A stretch of DNA of 64,000 nt, from contig CAJZBQ010000004.1 in NCBI GenBank assembly GCA_914767885.1, forward strand, positions 341,001 to 405,000, read 5' to 3'. How positions within the stretch are numbered: the stretch's first letter is position 1; each line of letters begins with the position of its first letter. Shown here one piece after another: positions 52,701-62,700 of this stretch. Position numbers and translations under genes: made by a program. The notes beneath the pieces were generated by a model, which was not told the origin of the DNA, made no database searches, and saw only the letters and a list, made by a program, of their open reading frames with translations. This DNA comes from Blepharisma stoltei. Taxonomy: Eukaryota > Ciliophora > Heterotrichea > Heterotrichida > Blepharismidae.

Positions 52701-55149
52701 CATCCAGCAAGCTTTGGAATTCAGCTACATTGGAGTCTTTCTTTTTTTTGAATTCTTCAAGATACCTATCATATCTTTTATGATGCCCACGAATTTCGCT
52801 AGACCTTGCTGTATATTCATTGACTTCAAGTTTTCCCTTTCTAGGCCATAAATACCTGAGTTTTTCGTCTAATTCATTAACACAAGCTTCTTTTAATTTT
52901 TTATCAAGTTTTGAAGCTGTAGCTATTTTTTGTGCTTTTTCAGATTTCACGTAGTCTATTGATTTTTCTCTTAATTTCAAAATTTCACTAGATAGAATTT
53001 CATAAGTTATAAATACATTTGTTTCTAAACAAGGATTCCCTTCAGGATCAATAGGCACAGGATCTTCAACAATTTCTACAATTTCTGGTGAAGGCTGGAC
53101 AATTTCCACTTTTTTCTCTTCAGCTTTCTTTGGGTCTGGCTTTTTCCCTCTATTCCTAGCTTCTTCTTTTTTTGCAATCTCTTCTGCGATTTTTCTTTCT
53201 TCTTCTCTTTTCCTTGCCTCTTCTTCTTTTTGGAGTCGAATTCTTTCCTGCTCTCTATCTTCATCTGTAATTAGCATTTCTTCCATGATATTTTTGACAT
53301 TTCTGACATAAAACCACTTGGTTTCAGAGTATTCCCATTCTTCTAGCACTGGCATTTCAAATTTTGGCTCTTCTTCCTTTTTTCCTCCAGCCTTTTTCTT
53401 TCCCTCTTCAATTAATTTTTGCTTTTCTTCTTCATATTCTTTCAGCTTTGCTTGTCGAATCTGCTCAAAATAGTCATTTTTCTTTTCTAGAGGCATCATG
53501 CCGAATTTTTCACCTAGCCTTTGAAAGAAGACTCCATAGCAATTTGCAATAATATTTCCATGATTATTTATGACATTTACTACATTTTCTGTATAAGAGC
53601 GGTATTCAGTGCCAATATCATCTAAAATAGCGAAGCAAGTCTTAAGTTTTTCTTCAAGCTCTTCTGGGGTAACTGTCTTTGTTAATTTATCCACATTTTC
53701 TTTAAACCTTTCTTCAAGTGTGTCTAAATTTTCATCATTTTGATCTCCCCGTGTGGCAAGTTCCAGCTCATATTTCTTTTCTTCTTCTATTTGCTTTTTA
53801 CGCTGTTCATCATAGATAACAGCCATTCCTTTCCAAAAGTTGCCTAGAACATTGCAAATATCATTTGCCCTCACATCTGTGTCTTCTAGGTATTTTATTG
53901 ACTTGGTTAGTAATTTTTTGCTTTCGTTTTTCCTGGCATCTACTAATACTTGGCACTCAGTGTCTACTAGCTTATCTAAGCTTTCATAACTGATCTTCGC
54001 TGCATAAAATTCCAGCTTATTTTTGGTAATTTCCAACAAATCATCAGCTTCTGAATCAATTTTGCTTTGCAAATTCACTATTTTCGAAATTTTTTCATCA
54101 TAAATAAGCTGAGCATTATTATTGAGCTTAGAAATTTTATCTATAAAGCCCTCAACTTTTTCCTGCGTGAGTTCTTCAGCACAGATATTCCCTAGCCTAG
54201 TCAGTCACTCTAGTCTTTTTTGGAAAATTTCTACTTGTTTGCCTTTCAAGTCTTTAAACATGTTTATCCTTTCTTCAGGATTAACAAATCGACTGCTTGT
54301 CATAGTGATTTTAAACTGCTGTAGCGTATAATCGTGATGGACAGTTCTTCACATTTCCTCTTTTGCTTCAATTCTTTCTTTGTAAGTTTCTCTTAAAATC
54401 TCTTCGCCTGCCCACAACTTTTCCATAAGACCAATTATGTGCTTTTCTCTTTCCTCTACCGTTTGCATCACAAATGACCTTTTTTCGCCAACAAGGACTT
54501 CTACTTCTGGTGCCAGCATAAACGCGATTTCGATGAGCTGATCTTTAAGAAGATTTACGAAGCTATCAACTGAGGTTTGCCTGTCTTTTTCTAGCTTGAA
54601 TAAGCCTGATCTTAACGTCTCAGCTTCTTCTCTCCTTTTCTTTAGGTGGTTATCATAGTTGTCGAAAGCTGCTTTAAGTCATTCAAGTTCTTTTGATAAT
54701 AAAACATCATCGGATAAGCCATCAAGCATCTTATCCAGATCATCCTGGCTTGCTTTTGCAAACTGCTCCCACTTAAAAATCATATCTTCTCCACTGTGAG
54801 CCAAATTATCATACAAAGCTTCAATTCAGCCTTCAAACTCCTTAAGCAGGTTCAAATGTCTTAGTCTTCTTGACTCTTTTTGCTTCTGGATCATCGTCTC
54901 GATCCTTTCATTTTTCTCAGGAGGTCTATAGTTGCTTAACCCTCGAACCTCGCCTATAAGCGCTTCTTTCATGTCTTGGTTTTCTCTGAATTCAGTAACT
55001 GCTTTTTTTGATTTTCCTATGACCTGCTTGCCAACTGAGGTCAGAAGCGATTTAGTTGCTGTCCTTTCTTTCTGCAGAGCTGCATACAAACCTGTTGACC
55101 CTTTGGGTTGAGAGGTAGAACTTAGAAGTTCTTTTTGGGTCGTTCTCAT
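49719..55149 (-). CDS. CCDC180: CCDC180-like ciliary coiled-coil protein, split by two inserts
   Basis: About 1,417 residues after removal of two inserts, against about 1,650-1,700 in human CCDC180. Start at 55149 (MRTTQKELLSSTSQPKGSTG). Several TGA codons read as Trp (EFEGWIEALYD, ELEWLKAAF, KFEMWRTVHH-like region). The middle has a Lys/Glu-rich helix and DPVPIDPEGNPCLETNVF; the family segment ELDEKLRYLWPRKGKLEVNE is the best match to CCDC180 (W-P-R-[KR]-G). After the SINE-like insert (51882-52297) it continues EKEYAISMENLSAREGIGKK, and after the IES (50855-51615) LRACMQKYGSHISAFKEEAG, to the end at 49719. The family is restricted to ciliated organisms, so an axonemal role is expected. Convergent with the small gene at 49227. 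Confidence 0.85.
50855..51615. mobile_element. TTTAAATTGGAAC-family IES in CCDC180 with a nested MITE
   Basis: 761 bp bounded by TAA on the plus strand (50855-50857 and 51616-51618; TTA on the gene strand). The right end is the hairpin (CCCTTTTAAATTGAAAC and GTTCCAATTTAAAGCGGGGAG); the left end is the tandem pair (CCCCCATTTAAATTGGAAC then TTGGGTAATTTAAACCC). Excision joins RRTLISL to RACMQKYG. The nested element is at 51110-51287. Confidence 0.9.
51110..51287. mobile_element. Palindromic MITE nested in the CCDC180 IES
   Basis: About 175 bp made of two long inverted arms: TCGTTATTTGCAGATTTTTG, AACTTTACCACCTAAGTGTG and GAATTTTTTGCGCGTGTGAA, matched on the right by the complement. The centre holds further short CACGTGTGGA repeats. 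Almost perfect arms suggest it is recent. It is probably TA-bounded. Confidence 0.88.
51882..52297. mobile_element. SINE-like insert in CCDC180
   Basis: 416 bp between TTTTCAAATG (51882-51891) and the same sequence at 52298-52307. Deletion joins VEPIKAF to EKEYAISMENLS in frame. The body is related to the copy at 48790. The 10 bp repeat has no TA, although TA steps a few bases outside also give an in-frame join with one codon fewer. Confidence 0.78.
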
Positions 55150-56146
55150 ATTAATAGCTAAAATGAAGAGGTAAATGAAATTTCAAATAAATGATTTAAG
55201 TCGTTGTTTAGTGTTTCTTTTTAAAATTTAAAGCTTCTTATATTAAATAATACAGACTCTGTTGGTTTCGAATGATTTATAGTGCTAAAAGATTAATTCA
55301 ATGCAGTTTGAAGTCATTATTTTTATCCTGCAAAGGATCAAAGTCCTAGAGCTCATCTCAAGAGTTAGCATTATTATTACAATATTGAGGAAATAACGAA
55401 AACGATTAAATAAATTTACTTTATATCTCTTATAAATATGATTGCTAAAAGCTAAAAGTAGTAAAGAAGCAATCAATGCACTCTCAAGGATTTTTACCCA
55501 AAAATTAGGGATTTCCAAAGGATTTTTGCTAATCCTCGTATCCGTGAGAAAAAAATATTGTTCGCTCACATAGGGGTTGATTTTTTTTAAAACTTATATA
55601 TAAATCTTATAATAATTTTTTTTCCCAAAATTTAAAAATTCAAATTAGCAAAAATTGAAAAGCAAATATTAATTTAATGGATAAATTATGTTTTTAAAAA
55701 GCAATTTTGTTTAAAATTAAACAGAATTAGCGAGAAATTTCATATAATGATTATTAATTACTATAATTTTTTTATAAAAAGGGGGATCTAATAATTTGCA
55801 AATGAGGTGATTTCATTATTGGGGAGTAAATCTGTTTTAATTTAACAAAAGTTGATGCTAGGCTTAAAAGCAGGTATCAGCTGTATTAATATTTGCAGTT
55901 TTTTGGGTTCAATCTTTAACCATATTGCCAAAATTATAGAAATGAAATAATTAGAGATTATTAAATAATTAATTTTTAGGACAATAAATACTTTCTTAGC
56001 ATGGCATACCAAAATCTCTAAAGCACTGTTTTTAGACTGTCTTAAATTATATATTAATTTACTCTTTTGCTTTTAGCAGATGAATTATTAAATTTTTATA
56101 ATGAAACATAAGAAATGTGAATGAATTAATTATTCATTCATCGCAA
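55150..56146. other. Intergenic region with MITE relics
   Basis: About 1 kb of AT-rich DNA between CCDC180 and the PP2C gene. It contains a worn CCGTGAGTGAAC-family copy (55531-55828) and, just left of it, a fragment (TTTACCCAAAAATTAGGG and AAGGATTTTTGC) resembling another copy's tail. No gene is seen. Confidence 0.6.
55531..55828. mobile_element. Worn CCGTGAGTGAAC-family MITE
   Basis: The hairpin end is recognisable (CGTATCCGTGAGAAAAAAAT then TGTTCGCTCACATAGGGGTT), the body keeps AAAATTAAACAGAATTAGC, and the right tip is TTGGGGAGTAA. TA flanks on both sides. Intergenic. Confidence 0.7.
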
Positions 56147-57872
56147 TTAATAATCTTCTTCATCAGTATTTCTTTTAGGAATATAAGCAAGGACAATTGT
56201 TATATCATCAGTATATTGGCTTTCATTAAACCCCCACCTGATTATAGCAAGATTTGCTAGCTTTTCTACAGCTAGTTTTAAATTGTCCTGGTATTTTCCA
56301 ATCAAGTCTACAGCTTCTTGATCTGAAATAAATTCCCAGATTCCGTCGCTGCAGACTAATATAAACTCGTCCTCTTCACTTATATCTAAAATCTCAATAT
56401 CAGGCTTATGAGTAACTCCCAGCTCTTTTGCATATTTATCCCCAAGAGATCGGCTCATTGCTAATCCTGGATAATTTTTTCCTTTTGCATATACCCTTTC
56501 CATAATTTCGCCTTCTTGTATTAAAATTTCCCCGCCTCTTTTCTCAATCCGAGCTTTTTCTCTTGGCTCTGAAGGACGATGATCAGTTGTTATGGGAACT
56601 GCTTTGAGCTCATTATTTATTTTTTTAGCCATAACAACACGAGAGTCTCCAACATGAGCCACTATTAGGTGGGCTTCATCACAATAAACAAATGAAGAAG
56701 TAGTCCCTGATATATCTCAATTGAAAATCAAATCAGAGCTCGGAAATCCAGTCGCCAATGATTTTTCACAATTTTTGAAAGATTTTTTAATCGCTCTTTG
56801 AGGATTTTCATGCCATTTTGAATGAGCCAAAATGCTTTTAGGAAGGAATAGTTTAACGAAATGTGATACATTATGGCCATAATCAAAATATGGCGTCTTC
56901 GTCTGGGCATGGCCTCCCGGCCATGCAGCCTCGACTCATATTTTAATTATATCCGGCAAGGTTTTGCATTTCAGAAAGGGACAGCAATGCTAGGTAAGCA
57001 ATTCTAGTGGTGCTCAGAGCCTAGCCCAAGTCTATTTTCAGGGATGTTTTTTCCTCATGGGGAAGGAGGCACGCGAGTTGGAAAGGGGAAGCTCAGCAGA
57101 GTCCGTTAGGACCAATCGGGCAACTCCCTAGCGTGAAACTGGGCGTAACGTCCTAGGCTTCGTGTTTTCCTTTTTGCCGAGAGCCTACCAGAAAATCCAT
57201 TTTTTATGGATTTTCGGAATGGCAACCCATGTCCTCAAGCGAAGTAGCTCAATCATGAGCCGTCGAAGTCGGCAACACCTACAACTAGACGCACCTTGGC
57301 GAAACAAAGCTGGTCGACCCAGAGGCCAGTGGGCCCGATGCGCCATAGAGCAGGCGGAAGCTCTGGGATGGGCAACCCCGTAAGGGACGTTAAGCGTATA
57401 AATTTAATAGAATAGATACATTATGGCCAAGAGGCCCATGGCCATCAAAAACACCAACTACAAAGCTTTGTTTGCCAATTGAAATATAAAAATCGTCCTG
57501 GTTTGGCATTCATGATTTTAGCCCTTTTTTGCATACCGCTCATATCCCTGATCTATACAAATAGTTCTTTTGAGTATCGTCTCCTTCTATTTTTCATGAT
57601 TTTTCTCTATAAGCTTCCTGGATTTCTTCTATCTGATTCCCAAGATACAACGCATTTCTATCCAAGTCTCTCCACTTCGGTCTATAAAACCTATTTGCTT
57701 CTGTAGCAAGCTGCTTCAATATTTCTGCATCAGGCACAATTTCCACCTGTTTTTCTTCCCCCTTTAAATTCCGGTTTCCAGTTTTCAATTTTTCTAGTTT
57801 TTGCTCGTTTGGCTCAGTAACCTGAGTGACTTTTGTCTCCGAATGTTTACTTTTTGATGTACAAGATCCCAT
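56147..57872 (-). CDS. Myristoylated PP2C protein phosphatase, split by one insert
   Basis: Metal-dependent Ser/Thr phosphatase of about 390 residues. The start MGSCTSKSKHSET at 57872 is a good N-myristoylation and palmitoylation signal, so membrane attachment is likely. Catalytic motifs: GVFDGHGPLGHNVS (metal Asp and His), FNWDISGTTSSF, VAHVGDSRVVMAK, AMSRSLGDKYAKELG, LVCSDGIWEF and YTDDITIVLAYI. Trp at TGA in KSWKIEGD, GIWAVCKKG, KSWMPNQDD and FNWDISG. A 550 bp insert (56865-57414) splits GHGPLGHNVS-HFVKLFLP; its removal at the 14 bp repeat restores the frame. Ciliates have many such PP2Cs; the target is unknown. Confidence 0.92.
56865..57414. mobile_element. SINE-like insert in the PP2C gene
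   Basis: 550 bp between perfect 14 bp copies of GATACATTATGGCC (56865-56878 and 57415-57428), which contain two TA steps. It begins ATAATCAAAATATGGCGTC, the complement of the terminus of the insert in the glutathione synthetase gene, so it lies in the opposite orientation. The interior is about 50 percent GC, far above the host. Confidence 0.9.
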
Positions 57873-57955
57873 TTCTGGAAAATAATTATAGTGGTTCTTA
57901 AGTTAATAAAGAAGAAATTATTTCTTTCTAATCTGATATAGCGAATTAGCCAAAT

Positions 57956-58651
57956 TTAAGTTGAATGCTGGTGGTCTACATCTGCTTCTTCAGCGATCTT
58001 GCTTCTTTGGGTTTGAAGCTCTTTAATGAAAATAGTAGAAGTTAACCCTCCCAAAATTCCTCCGATAAGTGGTCCAATTATATAAATCCAGGTATTTCCA
58101 AAATGATCACCGTCCTTGAATAAATGGATTAAATTGACACCGAAGCCGACTGCAGGGTTAAAGCATCCTCCAGAAATATTTCCAACTGACCAATCGCCAG
58201 CAGTAACACTCATTGATACAGCAGCACCGACTAATAAATTTGAATCAGTCAAAACACCAGCCATAATTGCATTTGCGCAGAGTAAAGTAGTGTAAAGAAA
58301 TTCAGCTAAAAAGGCTTCACCCCTATTATAGCCGAGAGCGACGTCGAAATATGCAGCGTATCTCACAATACCCCAAGAAAGAAGGGCTGCCATGATAGAT
58401 CCTGTTATTTGGGCTACGATAAAAAGCATGTATTCTTTAAGTTCAGTCGTCGTAAGGGTCTTTGTAATATGTTTCCTTGTGATTATTGCTAAAGTAACAG
58501 CGGGATTAAACTGGCCACCTGAAGAAAACCCTGTAAAAATCTGTGCAGCCCATAATGTGCCTCCTACAGTGAAAGGTTGGCCTTGACTTACACCTACACC
58601 GAAAACTAAAAAGAAGGTGCCTACGAATTCAGCTACAAGTCTTCTAATCAT
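57956..58651 (-). CDS. Aquaporin (MIP family channel)
   Basis: A 231-residue water or glycerol channel with both NPA boxes: GGQFNPAVTLA and GGCFNPAVGFG, each after a half-helix. Six hydrophobic helices are visible, starting with LVAEFVGTFFLVFGVGVS and ending with YIIGPLIGGILGGLTSTIF; the C-terminus is hydrophilic with His (DVDHQHST). The short loops and Gly near the second NPA do not clearly mark an aquaglyceroporin; water transport is the simpler reading. In heterotrichs contractile vacuole function is a likely setting. Intron-free, and 83 bp from the PP2C start. Confidence 0.95.
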   Translation of the reverse strand: MIRRLVAEFVGTFFLVFGVGVSQGQPFTVGGTLWAAQIFTGFSSGGQFNPAVTLAIITRKHITKTLTTTELKEYMLFIVAQITGSIMAALLSWGIVRYAAYFDVALGYNRGEAFLAEFLYTTLLCANAIMAGVLTDSNLLVGAAVSMSVTAGDWSVGNISGGCFNPAVGFGVNLIHLFKDGDHFGNTWIYIIGPLIGGILGGLTSTIFIKELQTQRSKIAEEADVDHQHST

Positions 58652-59175
58652 TTATTATTATCCATTTAAGACTTTTAAGAATTTGATAGAAAATTAATCA
58701 GGTTGAATTTGCAAATTAAGATTTTATTAGAAAAATTATTTTTAAAATAATTAGCTAGTTACATTTTTTGAGATTAAAAAATCATGTTATCTCAAAGGCA
58801 TCGATATATCTAACTAGCTCTATTATTCTCTAATTCACTTAAAATATAGTATACAAGAAATGAGTAATGCTAAGCTGCCATGCTGTAATTAAGATCAGAA
58901 ATATGAATTATCTTCCTAAAGGTTATATACGAAAAAACTATACTGATAAAAAACTAGTTTAAATAAAAGTCCAGTATAAATGCCGTAAATTTTATAACAA
59001 TTTATTATAATTAAATAGATTTCTTTAGTCTATTTCTATCAACATAATCCTTTGCTAACTATAATGATTTCAGTTGACCTACCAACGATCAGTTAATTGC
59101 AGTTGAAAATTGAACCATCCTCTTTCATAAGTTAATAATGAAGTCCTCCACCAATAAAAATAAACTATTACAACT
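58652..59175. other. Divergent AT-rich intergenic region
   Basis: About 520 bp between the aquaporin and the COPI-associated gene, probably holding both promoters. No repeat family, RNA gene or coding stretch was recognised. Confidence 0.5.
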
Positions 59176-59670
59176 ATGGTAGGGCAAGAAATTAGCGACG
59201 TGAAGATCAGTACAGTTTTAAAGATAGTAACCTTAATCTCAGGGATTGCTCTTGCAGCTTTAGCAATCTATAAGTTTACTGCTTTAGGAATATTTGATGC
59301 CCGCGATTTCTGTCTGACTTGCTACTATATAATATTTGGAATCCTTATAGCCCTATCAGAAATGCCTTGCAAGTGCTTAATGTCCTGCACTTCATTTTTA
59401 GGGTTTTACATTGGTAAAGCTATCTTCTGCATTTTCCTCGGTACGATTGTATTTAATAAAGGAAATGCTTTTTTCTTGATCTTAGCAGTGGCATTTTGGT
59501 GTGAAGGGATTCTTTACTTTGTTCTTGCCTGCTCTTGTAAATCGAAGCTTGTTAATAAAGATGACGAAGAAACAGATGAAGTGAAAGAAAAACCAAAAGA
59601 AGAAGAGCAAAACGGTTTTAAATCTGTTGATTTGCAAGGATCAGGAGCTGATAATAGCTCTGCAGTTTAA
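59176..59670 (+). CDS. COPI-associated-type four-helix membrane protein
   Basis: A 164-residue protein with four hydrophobic helices: IVTLISGIALAALAIYKF, FCLTCYYIIFGILIALSE, FLGFYIGKAIFCIFLGTIVF and FFLILAVAFWCEGILYFVLA, then an acidic cytoplasmic tail (KDDEETDEVKEKPKEEEQNG). The G(K/R)x(I/V)F.IFLGT segment is the mark of the COPI-associated family (PF08507), found in Golgi and vesicle membranes. Function is not known beyond the association with coat proteins in yeast. Short gap (32 bp) to the next gene. Confidence 0.75.
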   Translation: MVGQEISDVKISTVLKIVTLISGIALAALAIYKFTALGIFDARDFCLTCYYIIFGILIALSEMPCKCLMSCTSFLGFYIGKAIFCIFLGTIVFNKGNAFFLILAVAFWCEGILYFVLACSCKSKLVNKDDEETDEVKEKPKEEEQNGFKSVDLQGSGADNSSAV

Positions 59671-59702
59671 ATTCAAATAATCATTTATATTAAAATTAAA
59701 AA

Positions 59703-62700
59703 ATGTTCATTTTGTATCTACTCTATTTGCTGAGCACTACCTTAGGCAAGCTTTATCCACATCAAGGGTGAGGCGGAACTGTGAATTTAAATGCAGCAAG
59801 TGATTCTTATTGTACCATTCAAAATACACAACAAAGTCTTTTGGGAAAATGCCAAATTACGTGCAGCGTAGAAGGAGAATTAAGTGTTTTGATAAATTCA
59901 GGGAGTTCAACTTACTATGATTTTTACCAGTGCCATAAGCAATGCCAAATTAGTTCAATTAATGTAACAACTGCGTACTCATCAACTCCTTACAATATTT
60001 CAATTACTGGGTCTAATTTTTATTCATCTGGAGATTATTCCTGTGCTATTGGGAATTATTATTTCGCAGCCTACATTGTCTCCACTACACAAGCTATATG
60101 TGAGTATACTTCCTTGCCTCCAGGAACTTATGCACTTTCACTTTCTCCAAATCATGCTACGTATACAAATAGTTTGCAAATTACTGTTCAAGTTACACCT
60201 TTGATATTATCAATTACTCCTGCAAAGAGCTATTATCCTGCTACATTAAGTTTAAATGGAAAATATCTATCTACGGCATTCTACTGCTCGTTTGGGAGCT
60301 CAAAATCGCAATTGTATTCAATTACTGGAACATCTGCTAGCTGCGATGCTCCAAGCAATACCGTGGGAAGCATTAGCCTGACTATTGTTGATAGCCAAGG
60401 TATTTCACTTAGCCAAGTTTATCAGGTTAACGTGATTAGTAAAATTTCTATTACAAGTACCTATCCAGCTCTAATTTTTTATAACTCTTTAGAAGTTTAT
60501 GTAAAAGGAGAGATCTATGGAGATCTGTCTTGCAGCTTCAACAGCAGCAACACAATTTCTGCAGAAGTTATCTCAAGTGATGTTTTATTATGCAACACTG
60601 CCACTTTATCGGACGGGACATATACACTAGGTATAGTCGATTCAAGCGGAAAAACAGTTTCATCTAATTACTTAACCGTTTATAAGCTAACTGGATCCAC
60701 AACAGAATCATCTACTTTGTTAAGCAATGGAGATGTAGAAATTAATTTAGTATCAAATTTGAATTTGGGTCAAAATTTATACTGCAAATGGGGAAATAAT
60801 GCAGGGCTCTTAATGAATGTTATTTCAGCAAACTTATATATGTGCTCGCTATCAAATGTATTGGATGTTGGCACATGATGCCTAGAAATTTCGTTTGATT
60901 ATGGTGATAGCTATAGCAATAGTTGTAAGCTAGAAATAAGCCGTTTTCGGCAGGGGTTGTTAGAGAGTATAAATCCAGAGCAAGTTATGCTGCAAGGAGC
61001 AAATATAACTGTTCATGGATTTTATTTGGAGAGCGGGCCAAGCTATTCATGCATCTTTAATGATGGATCGACATCACAAACAGTAGCAGCTTCTAACCCC
61101 CTCCAGTAATAAGCAAATTCTTGCTTTCGTGCTACGGAATTTTCAAATAGCAATTTTATATGAATAAATCGAGATTTGCTCATTATTGTAGGGTAGATGT
61201 ACGAAATTTGCATTTTTTGCGTTTATCTGAAATCCCCAATAAAAGCAAAGTTTGATCTATTCATATAAAATTTACTATTTGAAAATTTTGTTCCATGAAA
61301 AAGCACGAATCTATTTATTACTTGGGGATTAAGAACAATTTTGATCTTTACTGCTACTCTCCTTCTGCTAGTTCAGCTGGAAAACAAACACTATCAATTG
61401 ATCAAGATCTAAAAACTATTGCACAATTCTCAGTGAATTATGTCAATTCTGCAAATATTGTTTCTGCTAGTCCAAATATAATTAGCAAATCTGGCTCAAC
61501 CCAAATGTCGATTTCTGGGTCAAACTTTCAAAATTATTTATATGATGGCACTGAAACAAAATGCAAATGAACTTTACCCAGTGGGAACACTTACTATACA
61601 CAAATTCAATATCTTTCGTCATCGCAAATAAATTGTTACTCACCTAATATACAAGCAGAAACAGATTTCAGCTGATCAACAGTATCAGTATTGAATTTAG
61701 ACAGCAGCAGCTCAAATGATATAAGCTTGCAGATAGCTGATCCCCCAGCCCTAACAACTCAAATCCCAAATCAAATAATGGAAGGATATATGATGTATTT
61801 ATTCCTGGATGGCTCAGGATTTATAAACTCTGATTTATTATCAGTCAAAATCTCTCAAAATGGAAATCTTGTTATGACGACTGCTGCAAGCTGGATATCT
61901 GATTCCTTGGCTTCTTTTAAAATTTACTTAACGATCTCAAACTTTTTTCTTGGCTCTTTATCAATTTCAGCTTCAAATAATGGCCAAGATTTTTCGAATT
62001 CCCTTGATATAAAATATTACCCCCACCCTTATCTAGGAAAATTGCAGTTTGAAGGTTCTCCGTTTATTGGAGGAGACACGCTAACTGTGTATGGAAATGG
62101 ATATATTGAAGAGTTATCTTGTATATTTGGTGATATAAGCGTTTCTGCTACAGTGAAGAGCTATTCATCCCTTCAATGTATCACTCCTTACCATTCAACA
62201 GGCACAGTTGATTTTAAATTAGAAATGAATAACTGAATTTTTGATGTGAATCCGCTGACTTTTGAATTTATTGATCATATTGAGTATTCTTTAGAGCCTT
62301 CTCAAGGCAAATCTTCTGGAGGAACGACTGTCACAATTGTAGGAAGCTACTCAAATATTTTACTTTCAAACTCAGATATAAGGTGCAGGTTTGGCAGCAC
62401 TTATACAGTGGGCACTATAGTGGGTAATCAAATCACATGCACATCACCTGGGGGAACAGGATCTATTTATGTGGATATTTATGTAGATGGAATTATTTAT
62501 TCTCCACTAGATGGCCCATCAAACTCTTTTCTTTATACCAGTTATCCATCAATCACTGGCTTATCCATCACAAAAGGCCCATCAAGAGGGAATACTCCAG
62601 TCGTTCTTCAATGCAGTGGCTGTGATAATTCCTATCAGTGGTGGTGCTTATTTGGCGAAGAATGGTCAATAGCTGCATTTATAAGCTCATCAAAAGTTCT

